Positions 1 through 13,389 of a stretch of 64,000 nt of DNA are shown piece by piece. This stretch comes from Lutjanus erythropterus (Eukaryota; Chordata; Actinopteri; Lutjaniformes; Lutjanidae): NCBI GenBank assembly GCA_020091685.1, contig CM034601.1, positions 12,076,472-12,140,471 of the forward strand. Direction: 5' to 3'. The notes beneath the pieces were generated by a model. It was given only the letters and a program-made list of their open reading frames with translations. It searched no databases and was not told where the DNA came from. Numbering within the stretch: position 1 is the stretch's first letter; each line of letters starts with the position of its first letter. Made by a program: the position numbers and the translations under genes.

Positions 1-630
1 TTTTGAAGCTTTCAATCACAACTTGCAATCTTGGCTGGCTCAGGTGTCATCACATGACCCAAGAGTGGAAAAAACAGTAATATGAGCATCTTAAAAAAAT
101 TACTTGTTAACATAAAATGCTGGTTAACATGAGCATCCAGTGTGCAGTTTATCCACATCATTGTATGATTTGTAGTTAGTGAAATCATTAAAAGTACACT
201 TATTTGTTTACTATACGAAGCCACCAGAGGTCACAGTGCAGTTTTCAGGCAACCAGCATTAAGAGAAATTAGTCATACTTATATCACCCATGTGTATCTA
301 CAATGGCCAGTTAAGCAGGTTTATGGCACCAGCATGGCTGTCATATAAGTTTGACGTGAACAAGCTCTCATTACTGATGGCTCTGCTGCACCTGTTCTCC
401 TGTTAGACGAATGATGATGATGTAATAATCAGCTTCAGAGGCCTGCGCTCTTAAGTTCTTGAATTGAGTTGTTTGTAAATTTGTTTTTACAAAAGACTTT
501 TTTGTTCTCTCAGAGAGTTGTATTTTGTACTTAAAGCAGTCCATGGTATTCTCAGGGGTTAAAAAAACATTTAAAAAAAAGAATAAAATGTTAGAAAAAT
601 TTATGGAAAAAGCGACGTAAGACATAGATA

Positions 631-668
631 CATATATATATATACATACATATTTTATATCGTATATA

Positions 669-700
<32 letters not shown>
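631..700. repeat. AT microsatellite
   Basis: Interrupted TA/AT repeat, with a pure run of about 30 bases at 670-699. It explains the odd Tyr/Ile-rich open frame on the minus strand. Confidence 0.9.
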
Positions 701-703
<3 letters not shown>

Positions 704-1473
704 GATGTGTGTATGTCTAGAAACTTCCTTATTTGGCAAGCTTCACTGTTTGAACTCCTTCACGACTACTACTGAGCATGTTCCTCCTCTCAGTATGACC
801 ACATGACCATCAGCCCTGGGTTCAATAGTCTCAACCAATAATTAATGGTCATTTTAACTTGTTTTGAGTCACCAGATGATGGTAAACTACAAGAAAGGAC
901 TGTCTTTACATTCTCCCAGCTTTCTTGCAGCTAAAACTCCACCCATCTGGTTCCAAATTAGAGTGAAATACAGCATCACAAGTGATTTTAAGGGCTGCTT
1001 GACCCAGGCCTGATGAACAGATACTTAAATAGAGGTGCAAGTCCAATCTACTTCCTCTGTTGTTTTTTTTTTTTTTTCTGTATGGACAGCTTCTAACCTG
1101 TCTTCTAAAGTGACCACGCCAAAGAACAGATTTGTGTATCAACAAGGCAGCATATTTACATCTTATGTACACAAAAACACACATACACGTGCTCCGTCTC
1201 TGGTTTTCAAGATGAAGAATGTTAGATAAGCATGTCAGACAACAGATCCAGATCTCACCCAGCTCCATAAGGTTCAGTCAAATCTGCTGTGGTGTTATGT
1301 GACCCCTTCCAATGCAGGGGGCGCTGTTAATTCCACCACCAATAAACCCAACCTGGGTTCTCATGGGGGCTTCACATAGGAAAAGCCTGTTGGCGATGGT
1401 TGTTAAATGCAGACTCACACATATTAACCCCCTTCAGAAAAAAGCCAAATGCTGCTGAACTGAACATACAGCT

Positions 1474-1476
<3 letters not shown>

Positions 1477-1516
<40 letters not shown>
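1477..1516. repeat. AC microsatellite
   Basis: Twenty AC units without interruption. Confidence 0.95.
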
Positions 1517-1519
<3 letters not shown>

Positions 1520-4500
1520 AGCTGGTATAACAGGGTTATAATGTACAAGATGACTAGTTTTTTATGTATACAGTATGTGGTCCTGACTGCATCAGGAAGT
1601 ATAAGCTTACTCAGAGTAAAACGCCCCCTAACAGCAGGAGAGTATTATTACAGGTGACAGCGCAGCATGTCTGTCTCCTCTGTCCTTCAGGTGTAGCCAT
1701 CGTAGAAGATTCACATTATGAGTCCTCCTCACTCGTCTCTTTTTCACCAAAGAGAGGCAAAGTGTGGGAAAACCCCTCTTTTTAAAGGCAGGATTTTGTG
1801 TTTAAGTGTGCAAAGTAACAGCACAGACACTGGACAGGTGGAGGGATTTGGACTTCTACGTTGGCTACCATTATTACAACCCCCATGGAAACTGACCATA
1901 ACAACACACACAACAACAATAGTAACTGCAACAAAAGCTTGTGTTTTGAAGCGAGGATGTGGCGACATGTCATTAACAACCCACAGAATCCTCCGCCAGG
2001 TGGTTACCATTCATGTGTTGCAAAGACAGAAAAATGTAATCTTGGTTTCAATATTCAATGTTCAGAGTAGCCTGACTTTGTAGACAGTGGTTTTAGATAA
2101 GGCCTCACATTTACGGCCTTAACATGTTAGTAGCAAATGCTAAGGCTGCACAGCGCTAGCAGGAAAAAAAAAAAAGTTTTTCTGGCTTAATTTTCTCTGC
2201 AGACAGTTGTGGAGGTAGTTAGGTGTTTTTAAAAATTCTCTCCTGTTTTTTAAGTCAGTTTTTAACAACGACTGCACCGTAGTACTTTGTCAGGCAAATT
2301 GTGTTTCAGTTTTTTTTCCTTTAAACTGTGCAGCCTTGGCATACACAAACTGGTTATTATTCTATATTTACAGTGTGGCTTCAATGCCCTCTCCTTCCGC
2401 TTCGTAGATACTGTAGACTGGAGTCTTTTACAGGTTCTTTTTATCAATATCCACTAGAATACAACTTCAAAGCATCACTGTCCTCTGTGTGATACGCTGG
2501 TGTGGGTGTTGGCTCGCAGCCCAAAATATGCTGTGATGATCTTTGATTTTTGCCTGTCAGGTCGAATATCCACATGATATCAGATCCAGATTAGGTTTTT
2601 TGTTTCTTCTCTGGGTTTAATCTATCTTATCAATGATGGTGATTTTTTTTTCCTCACAGTAAAGCATCAGTGTCGGTATCAGCAGAACATCTGGCGAATA
2701 TTGGAGGTTATGTTTCTCTGTGCAAGCTCACCATTTAGTGCATGGTTAAGACATAATGTATAATGGATAAAATATACAACCATACACTTTTGTAAATGGT
2801 GACCTGCTGCATGTGTGAAAGTAAAACCCTCTCTGACTGTAGTTGCCATGAATGCTAACACCACAGAAATAAGCTGGTGGGCATCGTGCACGTAATAGCA
2901 GGTCGGAAACACACCTACACACAGTGATGCATTCCACCTTGGCTCCTGCTGAAAAGCTGGTTAAAGGCCAACACTGATTGCTGCAGGCGACTGGAACCTC
3001 TCCTGTAATTCACACAGCTGCTGTCTACTGTACCGATACTGTTGTAAAGCCCCTTGGAAAGACATCACACTGCACCAGCGGGGCTGGGTTCCTCAGAACT
3101 TCCTCAGCTGAGCAGAGATCATATACAAAGCTATTTATTATCAGGGAGCCACGTTAGGATCATGCCGCAACAAATCGCTTTGTACAAGCCAATTTTTGCA
3201 ACAAAACCACCTGTTTGCTTTGAACAGAAAAACTGAGGGTCTTGCACCTACTAAAATTGTACCGGTAAAGTACTGATACTTGATACTTTTTTAATACCAC
3301 GTTTAAAACAATACAATATCCATGAATTATTGCACTGAACGTACCGAAGATATTAAGAAAATTACCTAAACTCACAAGGCAGTCTGTAACTCTTAAGTCA
3401 GTAGAGACTGAGGACAATCTCCTAGATTTCATTGTTAAAACAAGGTCGATTTAAAATAATAAAAATCCTTTCCAAAGTTTTTAGGGCAGTCTGATCATAG
3501 TAAAAAAAAATGAATTAAACTATTTTGACAATTGATTAATAATTTAAGTATTTTTGTGCAGAAAGGGCAGAAAGTGATGTTTTCAGCCTCTAAAACATGG
3601 AAACCCCACTTTTCTTCATTTTTTTAAGCATATTAAACTGAATTTCTTTGGGTTTTAGTTTGAAAAAACGAGACATCACCTTAGACTTTGAGGAAATGGG
3701 ATGGACATTTTTCACTATTATCTGACATTTTATAGATCAAACATGACAAAAAACTTTAGCCTTTGCTGTTATTTTATTTTATAACCATTAATAAATAAAA
3801 CAATTTGTACAGGGGCAAGTAAAATCTAGCTTTGGAAAAGAACATTTCTGATCCACTTGCCCGACCAGGCAAGTGAAAAAATATTAAAGTTGAACACTGC
3901 CTTTGAATCAGTGATATTCAGAAGTCGTGTGCTTACTACTGAGGAGAACGGGAGGAAAGCATTGTTTCTGGCAAGACATATCCATGAAAAAATATAAGGG
4001 GTGTAGGTTTGTAAGCGGCCATTCTTGCCACCATTCATGCAACTATCCTGCATTAAGAAATCACCTAACAATCGGTAGGCGGCAAGATCTCTGATCTGCC
4101 TTGGACTTTCATTGTTTTTGCTGTGGTATCAAAAGAGGTATCAGGTTTGTTTAATACTAATTTTGCACCAAAGTTGTGGTATTATGACAACTCTGGTACC
4201 TACTGGCTGAAAAAAATTTAATTTCCACAATTTTAAGACAAAAATTGATTGTTATCCTGAGGTGGTTTTGAGGAACTCTTAGGACACTGGGATGCTGTTC
4301 ATAGGATCTTTCTCTTCCTCTGTGGTTGCTCCTTCATCCAATAAGAAAGTGGTTTGAGGCTGTTCTAAGGTCAGTAAAGCCAGGATTGGCAAACTGATGC
4401 CTGAGCTTCTCTCTCGGGCCATATCGGTTTCCACAAAGTGAGCATTTAGTTAAACACGACTGGCAACACAAAATCCCTGCTGGGCTCAAGAGAAAGCAGA

Positions 4501-5319
4501 TATTATCTCTAACAAAGGTGAGTGGGATTACCAAGAACATTCATTGCAAATTTGATTTTCAAAAAGTCTTCACATGTATCTGGAACTGAAATCTTGACCA
4601 AAGTTGAATTTAATAGATCTGTGTAATGATTTGGAAATGCAGGCTGACCCAATGACCATTTAGTGCTTCCTGTTTCTGATATCATCATCTAATCCTTGCT
4701 TTACTGTCCTATGCCAGCCATACAAACCCACCCACCTACCTACCGCTGGAGTTTATACACATTTACAATAATGTATAATACTGTTCAAATACTACTACTA
4801 GAAACATTTTCATTTTCCGTGTTTTGAAAAAGCCTTTGGAAGCTGTTTTTTTTTTTCTTTTGTAATGCTTTAGCTGGCCGCTGTGGCTCGTTATCAAACT
4901 AGAAAGCTGACTCATTATCTGCTTCCTCTGTTTTTTCTGGCGCTTTGCTCTCCTCTCTGTTACAGCAAAGTTATGGCTTCAAGGTCTCAATATCCACAAC
5001 CCAGACACACTGCACAGATTGGAGGTTTAGTCATACAAACTGAGTGGCTGTGGAGGCAGAGACGAGCTCAATTGTCAAGTTAAGTCTTAATTGGTGGAGT
5101 CAAAGAACCAATGTGGGTTGAATCAGACAGCCTTTTCTCATTAATTCACGGTCTTGCAGGGTAGATAATCCAAAGACCAAGATCAATGCAGGCAAGTAGA
5201 GTCAATTTGACCTTAGGTCAGTTAGGAAAACTAGATGAACAAGGTGCATTACAACATGAGAAAATAGTATCCCTGGACCATATATTGTTTTGACAAATAA
5301 AATATGTTTTGAGAGCTGC

Positions 5320-5480
5320 AGTTGATTAATTGATTAGTTGAACTGCAAAAACATTCTCTGGTTTCAGAATCACAAATGTGAGGATTTATTGCTGCTCTTT
5401 GTCATACATGATGGTAAATAAAAAGTTTGTGTTTTGGACTATTAGTTGTGAAAAAAAGACATTCGGAGACGTCACTATCA
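5320..5480 (-). repeat. Repeat A copy, partial
   Basis: Starts ctgcagttgattaattgatt and contains acattctctggtttcag and ttgtgttttggactatt, family words. Confidence 0.45.
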
Positions 5481-6699
5481 GGGATGTTTCTTGCAACTAA
5501 TTTCCCTCTTGAACAAACAGAAATGTAACTGCTATTCAACTAACCTAAAAGTAAAAAAACACACACACAGTAAACAATTATGCTTTGCCAAGTGGAGGTA
5601 ACATTAGCAGTGCTAGCACCAGCAGCCTGTTACTCTTGCAGGTTAACCTCCACATGCCTGTGCTTCTGAATGTTGTTCAGCATTTCTCCAGTCGAGTGGT
5701 TATATGTCAGTTTATTCTGACACAGCCTGCGTGCAACCTTATTTTACTTGTCTAGATCAAAATACTGCCAAATCACTCAGTTTTTCAAGATGTCATCTTT
5801 ACTCTTTCATTGCTGGTTCACATCCGGGCATTAGCACCTGCTTGCTGAGGATGCAGCACAAGCTGGTGGTGGGTGGCCAGTGTTGGGCATTAATTAAACA
5901 TTGATAATTAGTTTAACCAACTGACCGAGAGGTTATGAAAAAATAAATGAATAAAACATTTTTCAGTTTCAATTATATAAGATTGAAATTACCATAAAAT
6001 ATTTATGATTAACTGTAAAAACATAATCAGAAGTAATAAGACAAAGCCATGGGATTTAAATTGTGTTCTCATCATGGGTACCATTACTCTTGTGAGTTGA
6101 TCAGTTATTATGTTTTGGGTGGGCTGCAGAACATTTTCTGGTTTCAAATTGGGCTGTAGCATTCTTAAGTTTGGGAATGGCTGGACTAGACAAGTAATTG
6201 CACACATCACCAGCAGCATCTGAAATTAGTGTGTACTACTACCTACAGCGTTGACGGCAAAGGAAATGAAAAATAATAGGTGTTACGGGTCCGAGTGATG
6301 AATGCTGGTTATGATTATGCTGGGATACAACTGGAAAAGTTGCAAATGATGTGTCAGTTTATGAGTCAGAACAGCACCAGTGATGTGTTGATAAATTCAC
6401 AGTCTCTGAGAAGTGTTGCACAGTGCTGTGACGCACGGCTGCTGACTGTGTTAATCTTAATTAAATCACCTGAAAACAACACTAGGCTGTTACAGTATAA
6501 CGATACAGACCTCTCTGCACACATTAGATTGGTCATATTATAACATGCACTGGCACACACAAACACAACCAAATTCACCACCTGACTATTTCTGAGAAAT
6601 GCATGAATCACATTCAGAGTGCAACAAAACTGCCAAGGTTACTCAATTAATGTATGTGCAGATTATTACCCTTTTTTAAATTAAATCTTTGGTTTATGA

Positions 6700-6900
6700 A
6701 GTCTTAAGAGTCCAGGGAGACATCTTCAGATGCCTTGTTTTGTCCAACCAACAGTCCAACACCCAAAACGTTTCACATCAGAATTATATAAAACACAGAA
6801 AAGCTAAACATTTTAACATTTAAGAAGCTGAAAAATGAGAATTTTCCTTGGGTAACAATTAATTGATGGTCAATGAAGTTGCAGAGTTAATTTTTTGTAG
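6700..6900 (+). repeat. Repeat A copy, degraded
   Basis: Contains gccttgttttgtccaac, taagaagctgaaaaatgag and caattaattgatggtc in the order of repeat A. Confidence 0.45.
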
Positions 6901-7379
6901 CTCAAATTGATGTTTAATCAATTAACTGTTTCACATAACTCATTTCCTTTATAAGAAGTTAGACCTTTCTTAACTTTTGAAAGTACTTTGCTCATCCAAA
7001 ACTAAACTGAGCAGAGCAGATATGCATTTTCATGTCAAAGTTTAAGAAAACCTGAAGAAGCACATGTCCTATTTTTTACTCTTTGCCCTTTCAGTGGGCT
7101 TCAGTCCAACATCACTTAGCCAGAAAGCCTCTTTGGCTCCACCCATATGATTTAACACAAGTGGTGAGAATACATCTGCCTCCTGAGCAGCTGTACAAAA
7201 TGTTTTTAAAACTAAAGCTCCCATCTGCACAAACTGCGCACCTTACTCTGCCTCCGCCATCCAACATCTTCCTCCTCCTCCCTCCCACAACCAGCAAAGT
7301 CCCCCTCTTCTCCTCTATCCTGAATCCCTAAAAAAAAAAAAACACCCCTCCTGTCGTGTCCCTCCTGCCCACAACTCCT

Positions 7380-7760
7380 CCTTTCTCCTCTCTTCTCCTC
7401 TCCTGTCCGGTGATCAGCCTCCTTGGCCGGCACGTGGCTCTATTCAAATCGCTTTTGAAGCATAGGACGATTTAAAAAATAAAAAAAAGGTAAAAGAAGA
7501 AAAAAGGATGTCTGTAGCTTTAAGGACAAATAATGACAGGCACGTGTTGTGGAAGTACGTGTGAGGAGGGGAAAACGTTGCACTCTGCTTTGCTCTGGCC
7601 TGGAGAGAGAAGAGAGATGGATAGAGAGAAAGAAAGAAAGAGAGGAGGGAGACGTTTACTGAACCGGAGCCAGAGAAGCAGACAGAGAACGAGTACAACT
7701 TGTTCTTTTCCCTGCGTTCTGTTTGCAGCCTGTCCGCACAGTCAAGTTAACAAGCAGCTA
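7380..7760. promoter_or_regulatory. CpG- and E-box-containing patch
   Basis: About a dozen CpG sites fall in under 400 bp, against few nearby. There are GGCACGTGG and GGCACGTGT E-boxes near 7428 and 7540 and a GA-rich stretch (7600-7650). It looks like a promoter or enhancer, but no exon can be attached to it. Confidence 0.3.
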
Positions 7761-7946
7761 ATATAAACAACACCAGGCCCTTCCCTTCTCCCTGCCCTCT
7801 TGCCTCCTCATCTCAGTCTCTCTTTTCCTCTCTGTACTTTCTCTGCTCTCTCTCTCTTTCTTTCTCTCTGTACAGCCGGGTCTCCGTCCAAGTATTTCCT
7901 TTACAAACTGTGACAATTGAATCAGCAAAGCAGAACGGAAACTGGT

Positions 7947-7967
7947 AAAAAAAAAAAAAAAAAAAAA
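7947..7967. repeat. Poly(A) tract
   Basis: About 21 A, flanked by pyrimidine-rich sequence on the left (7780-7870, CT repeats). Confidence 0.8.
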
Positions 7968-9429
7968 TGGCAATAAATGGCATGACCAGCCCGGAAAACA
8001 ATTCAGTTTTGTGGCAGAGTATTTTATTATCGAGCTTGACTTTCAATATAAACCACCCTCTGCATTTAGCTAGTGCTTTTTAGACAAAAGCATCAAAATA
8101 TCCCCCAACACCAAAAATTAGCAAGTCTTGCAAAGATAAGGCTGGTGATATATTCTATATTTTTCTTACTGTGAACAGGTCCCACGAAAAGACCAAAACC
8201 AATAGTAAGTTGATCCTACTAACAAGTAGAACCAAGGTGTATGCAAACTGATGTATCTTGTTCTTCTGTGGCATAGACCTCCATTATTGTCCAAAAAAAT
8301 ATAAATCCACATCAGTGGGACTGAGACGCATTAATCCCTCAATACCATAAACACAGGTTCTGTAGTTTAACTCAAACCATCATACACCATCCTGCTGCTC
8401 GAAATACTGTGTAGCGCACCAAATGTCTATCAATCACCAGCTGAAAATACTCAACAAATGCACTGTTTACTCCTTTTTGAGTAATGTTTGCTTTTGTTAA
8501 TTTTTGTACTTTGTATTTTGAGCCATTTTTAAATATTAACATAATCAGTAGGAACAAATGGGTTAGAATTTTTTGGTTTGCATAATACATAAAATATCTA
8601 TTTTGTGAAAATTGAGTTTTTTCAAAGTACACAAAATCTGTATTTTCAGTCAGACAAGAACTTAAACAATTGCTCACTCCAAAAACTGTCTCGAGTCATG
8701 ACTGTCCTGTAAATGTGAATAGTGATGCTGTAAGCTAGAGGTTTCACAGATTAATCATTCATTTATGGTTTCAACAGAAATTAGGGTTTTTAGAAAACAA
8801 AAGACCATCCCTGCAAGAAAGCAACTGCATTGCTACTGCAGTCAAACTCTATCTCCAACTCAGACAAACGTGCTATATGTTCAGTCAAATCAGATTCTGG
8901 CTCATTTGTAAAAAGTCTCTCAGAGCCAATCAAGGACTCTACTCATTCACCTATCCCCAGTTTGGTCCCACTTACATTAGTTAACCCATTACTGGTTGCG
9001 TTTGAGACCTTTTTTTTCTTCATAATTGATGATTGATCGTTGTCATTGGTGAAAAATAATTGGATCCTAGCCATCTTATTTTTGGAAAATAATCAACTTA
9101 ACGTTGTGCAGATTCTACTTTGTTCAGTCTGTCTCTACCTGCAGGGTAGCTAATGTTAGGTAGCAGCTGTCTGCAGATATCAAGAAACATAAACAGCAGG
9201 AGCAGATGAATTAGTGAGTGGACCTTTCAGCTCTATCTGTGCTGAAATTGATTATTAAAGTTGATGTCTGTGTTATAGTTAGTTTGAAGCATCTGGTACT
9301 GTCAGTCTAGTGCTGTGGAATAACCTGAATTTTTTCAAAATATGTATCATGATGAGCCTTCCAAGTCTCAAGTTCTCACTGAACATATGATGTTTCTGTC
9401 ATGTTTTTGTAAGGGAAAAAAACTTGATT

Positions 9430-9497
9430 CAAATCATGGATCGCCCCTAAATTGAGAAATTTATTTTTTATATTTTGTCCATATCACCCGGCCCTAC
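9430..9497 (-). repeat. MITE end of the agggctgggc family, opposite end
   Basis: Ends gtccatatcacccggcccta, the reverse complement of the family terminus. Confidence 0.45.
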
Positions 9498-11354
9498 TTG
9501 AGATCTAGTAACACAGACAAGGGAGGGAAGTTGACATTAAGACAAATACAGAGTAACACCAGCTTTATACTTTAAATGTCACAATCAACCAGGTAAATAA
9601 ATTCTTTTTTTTTTATTGTAATATCATCTTTGATTCTTTGCAACCTTGGCTAATTGTGCATAATCAGACCAATAACAATCCACTGTTGAAATTGCTTATT
9701 TTTTTATAGTATATCTGGCAATTTAACTTGAAACCTGACTGGAAACATGGCATGAGTCCCTTTTAATGTTCCTCCCCCTCAATATGAGCAATTTATTCAC
9801 CCTCCCTTTACATCTGGTTTTACCATTAAGCTCCTGGGAGGTTCAGTCCTGCTCAGACTTACATCACTGAAGACAAATTGGGGTGTAAATGCAACCGAGA
9901 CACACTGAAGATCCCTTTGGCCAAAGCTGCCGTCTCCCACTGATGGTCAAAGCAACATTTGGCAACATTAAATTAAAGTTCAGGGGGGAAACTATACACA
10001 AAGTGTAAATATAACTGAAGAGATGCTGGTGGGAACCTGCTTTATGGAGAAAAGAGTGATTTCAGCGCAGGCACTGGAGACTCTTTACTTCCAGGTGTAA
10101 ATGTAATCTGGATAAATCATTGCGTCTAGACACGATCTGAATTTAAGATGCAGGTTATGACCATTTGTTAAGAGGCCCAGCTCTGTACTGTATTTCTGTC
10201 TCTGCTCTTTCTCCCACTCACAAGTTCACCGCTCTTGTCTGCCACTGCTTTATTTCTTTCTCCTGGTTTCTGTTAGCCTACTTTATCCTGTTCCTCACTG
10301 TCTGTCTTCACCGCTTTTGTAATCTGACTTTTTTCTCTTTCGCACACACACAGAACAAATGTTTAGATTCTTCCTCTGAGGCAAATACATATTTATTTGC
10401 CTCCACTGGCTGATCTTTGAGACATGCAGGGAAGGAAAATGTCTTTTGATCACACAGATTGGGGAAAGTGCAGTGTGAGTGTGTGTGTGTGTTATTACTT
10501 TGATAATACAGGCTGTGTGTATGTGGAGGAATATGGTATCTGGGTTAAATCTAGTTTAAACTGTTGAGCAGGTCAGCTGTTCTCTCAGTGAGGTGGTTAA
10601 TCTTTTGCTCCAGTCTCCATTTGATCTCTTAGTCTAATTTTTCTTCCTCATCTGGAGGGAACTGGAACAGTCACTTCTCCATCTCCATGTTAAGCTGGAT
10701 AATTTTGAAAACACCATTTACATACAAAAATAGCACAATCCACACTTTTCACATGGTTATACGTAAAGATCTCCATCGACACTAAATAATAATAAATAAA
10801 TCCTTATTCTTTGTCCCGTCTCAGTCAGTAAACAAGAAAACTGCATCACTACCTGGTTTCTCTGCTTGTTTAAAATCTGTTGTGTCCCATCCTGCTCTCT
10901 GCAACCATTTATTGAGTTTTAATACAGCCAAATCCTCACCTTAGTTGTTCTCACTGAACATGTAAATATACACCCTTTTAGTTCAGTAGTTGTACCAAAT
11001 GAATCACAAATCTGAGACAAATGTGTCATCACTAATTTTAATATAAGGCAATATATACATATATAAAGTCCGGTTGGCTAACATGCATTTAAGTAACTGA
11101 CTTCCAATTGGCTTTCTCCATTGATCTGATTAGAGAAATGTGGTTTTCATCATTACATTTCTCTTGGAGCAAGACACTTTTTAAGTCATGCAGTTGCATA
11201 TCTGGTTTTCTAATCACCTTTTTTGTACACGTGTACAGCAATACTGTGACAGCAAAGCAGGTGGATGAAAGGAGCGATTACACCTGCAGATGCAATGCAT
11301 CCTTGCACTCAAGATGATTCCACCTAAATTCAGACTAAAACTGAAACTTTAAAA

Positions 11355-11480
11355 TAGGGCTGGGCCGTATCGCCCAAAATTTATATCATAGTATAATATG
11401 AAACACAGACAACAGTGGTATATACCACAGTATCTTATAATAAATAGAAAAAATGCAAAACCTTTTGTTTCAAGTTTATC
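11355..11480 (+). repeat. MITE end of the agggctgggc family
   Basis: Reads tagggctgggccgtatcgcc followed by AT-rich sequence. Same terminal wording as the nested element at 59941. Confidence 0.5.
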
Positions 11481-13365
11481 AATAGTCCCACCCCTTGTAA
11501 CCACTGTCATCTGACATAATTTGCAGACTGTCGTTTTCTACTTATTGTCACATTGACACTTTTTTAAAATAAGGGCTTAATCTGTCAGCACAGTATATAA
11601 TATAGCCAAAATTCTTACTGTAGGGTGTATTCATACCAGTGCATACCATACCATAGTGTACTTTCTATAGCTTTATGCCATTCACCCCCCCCTTTGAAAG
11701 TTACCTCTAAATAAGTCATCTTCCACAGCTGAACAGTTCTAAGTCCATCAGTCCACCCATCATGTCATAAGTCCGTTGTCAGACAACAGAATGAGCAGAA
11801 AAAAGTGACTGACTGCAGGTCATACCTGTTACGAGTGTTATCCAGGTGACCAGTAACTTGTGTGCTGCTGTGCAGATGATCAACTTCATCTGATAAATCA
11901 GCATGAAAACAGCTCACTAAAAAATTGTGTATATTAACAGCTAAAATGGTTGATCACAGAGAAGGCCAGAGGCAACAGAAAGTTTCTAATTTTACTGCCA
12001 CACAGCCACTAGCCAAGCTTTCAAATGGCATTCATCCACTCTGGTGACTGCTTTCAAAAAACTTTGTTTTCGAGTTAGAAGAACACCAGCTTAGCGTGGA
12101 CGAAGAGCAAAAACAGACTGCTTGTGGATGTGATTTTAAGCATTTCCCTCTCTCTTTCTCACCTCACATTCATAGTAAGTACCATCCTCTTATTTGCTTT
12201 CTTTAACTCTGTGTTGCTTTGACATTTTCTGTCCAGCTCTCAGCTCCTCGTCGTGTCTCTCTCTACTTTAATGGATTCTTCCTCTCCCCTCTTCCTCTGT
12301 ATCTCTCCTCCTCAGTGCAGAGCAGGCGGTTTCTGACTCATTAATAACAAAAAAATCTCGCTCCCATCTCCTGACCTGCGATTCACAAAGTTTTCTCCCT
12401 CAGGTTTAAAACATTTATTCACACGCAGAATTCAGAGGAGTTTTGGTTTGCAAAATTTCAGCAACTCTTTGTTTAAAACTTCTTACTGTTTTCACCTATA
12501 AGCCCTTATGAATATCAAATTTTCATATTAATCTGTTATTTTAAGCACTTAGTACGTCCTCCTTTGTGGAAATAAGGTTAATCTGCTTCTTGTTTGAACA
12601 GTTTTCTCCCTTCTCTCTGCTCTCTCATGACATTTTTAAACATTATTGGGTATCATTCTACAACATGAGATTGTTTCACATCATATTGGTCATATTTAGG
12701 CACTATTTAAGCACCAATCAGCATCGTTCAATCAAAGCAGAGCTGGACACAGGCTTTTTCTCCTCCTCCTCCTGTCTTATTTGTCCTTATATGAAGGTAT
12801 TAAAATCTCTGCTGTCGTGTCCAGTTTCTCCTCCACTCTGCATCGGTTCTTCAATACAATAATATGAATGTTGCAGGAGTTTATCCTTCTGTATTCTTTG
12901 TTTCAAAGAATGTTGTGCCATTTGTTAATAGCAAAGAGAACTATTGAACATATATGAAAAAGAAGAGCTATTTTAAATTATTTTTTGGCTTTTTTTGCTA
13001 TATTTATTTTCTTGTATTAGAATCTTCTTTGTAGGAGGGAAAAATCAAAAAATGTATTTTTCATTAGTGCGAAAAACCTATTTTCTTCCTTTTTGTACAA
13101 TTTCGATGTTTTAAGCGAGACTTTGAAAAGCAATATGATGATGATGACGATGTTTCCTGTGACTGTATCTGCATGCTGTTTGTGTTGCCTTAATGATGGC
13201 TGCATCCCACTTTGATCCCTCCCAACCCACCCCCACCCCCTTGACCTGTCTGGCCCCTCCCTCCCCCAACTCCAACCCCACCCCCTTCAACTCCCACTCT
13301 CATCTGATGGAGTCCCAGTCCCACCTGATCCAGTCCAGACCGATCCAGTCCAGTCCAGTGCAGTC

Positions 13366-13371
13366 AATAAA
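13366..13371 (+). terminator. Possible poly(A) signal of an unseen plus-strand gene
   Basis: AATAAA after about 800 bp that look like a 3' UTR: U-rich tracts at 12960-13130, then a C-rich stretch, then gcagtgctttctgtgt, a suitable cleavage site with downstream GU. Human JADE2 ends tail-to-tail with SAR1B, but no JADE exon is seen here, so the gene is not named. Confidence 0.3.
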
Positions 13372-13389
13372 GCAGTGCTTTCTGTGTAC

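Larger units (their letters stand above)
1..7380. other. Intergenic AT-rich DNA, no gene recognised
   Basis: Apart from the microsatellites and repeat A fragments listed, nothing coding is supported. Open frames are short and low in complexity. Part of 3560-3750 (acattttatagatcaaac) is a further degraded repeat A fragment. Confidence 0.6.
7760..13365. other. Intergenic AT-rich DNA with a possible 3' UTR at its end
   Basis: CT-rich at 7780-7870. MITE ends lie at 9430 and 11355. An acceptor-like ctcctcctcag occurs at 12305-12315 followed by an open stretch of about 30 codons, which could be a terminal exon but has no recognised homology. The U-rich 12560-13370 resembles a 3' UTR. Confidence 0.45.

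Noticed and set aside
371..739. 122-codon minus-strand frame rich in Tyr/Ile
   Set aside because: Translation of the AT microsatellite and its flanks. No coding character.
4334..4540. Minus-strand frame with a Cys cluster (CCQSCLTKCSLC) that looks zinc-finger-like
   Set aside because: No known finger spacing, no conserved context and no splice partner. Could be a relic but not supportable.
7083..7331. Pro/Leu-rich plus-strand frame
   Set aside because: C-rich low-complexity sequence. No domain recognised.
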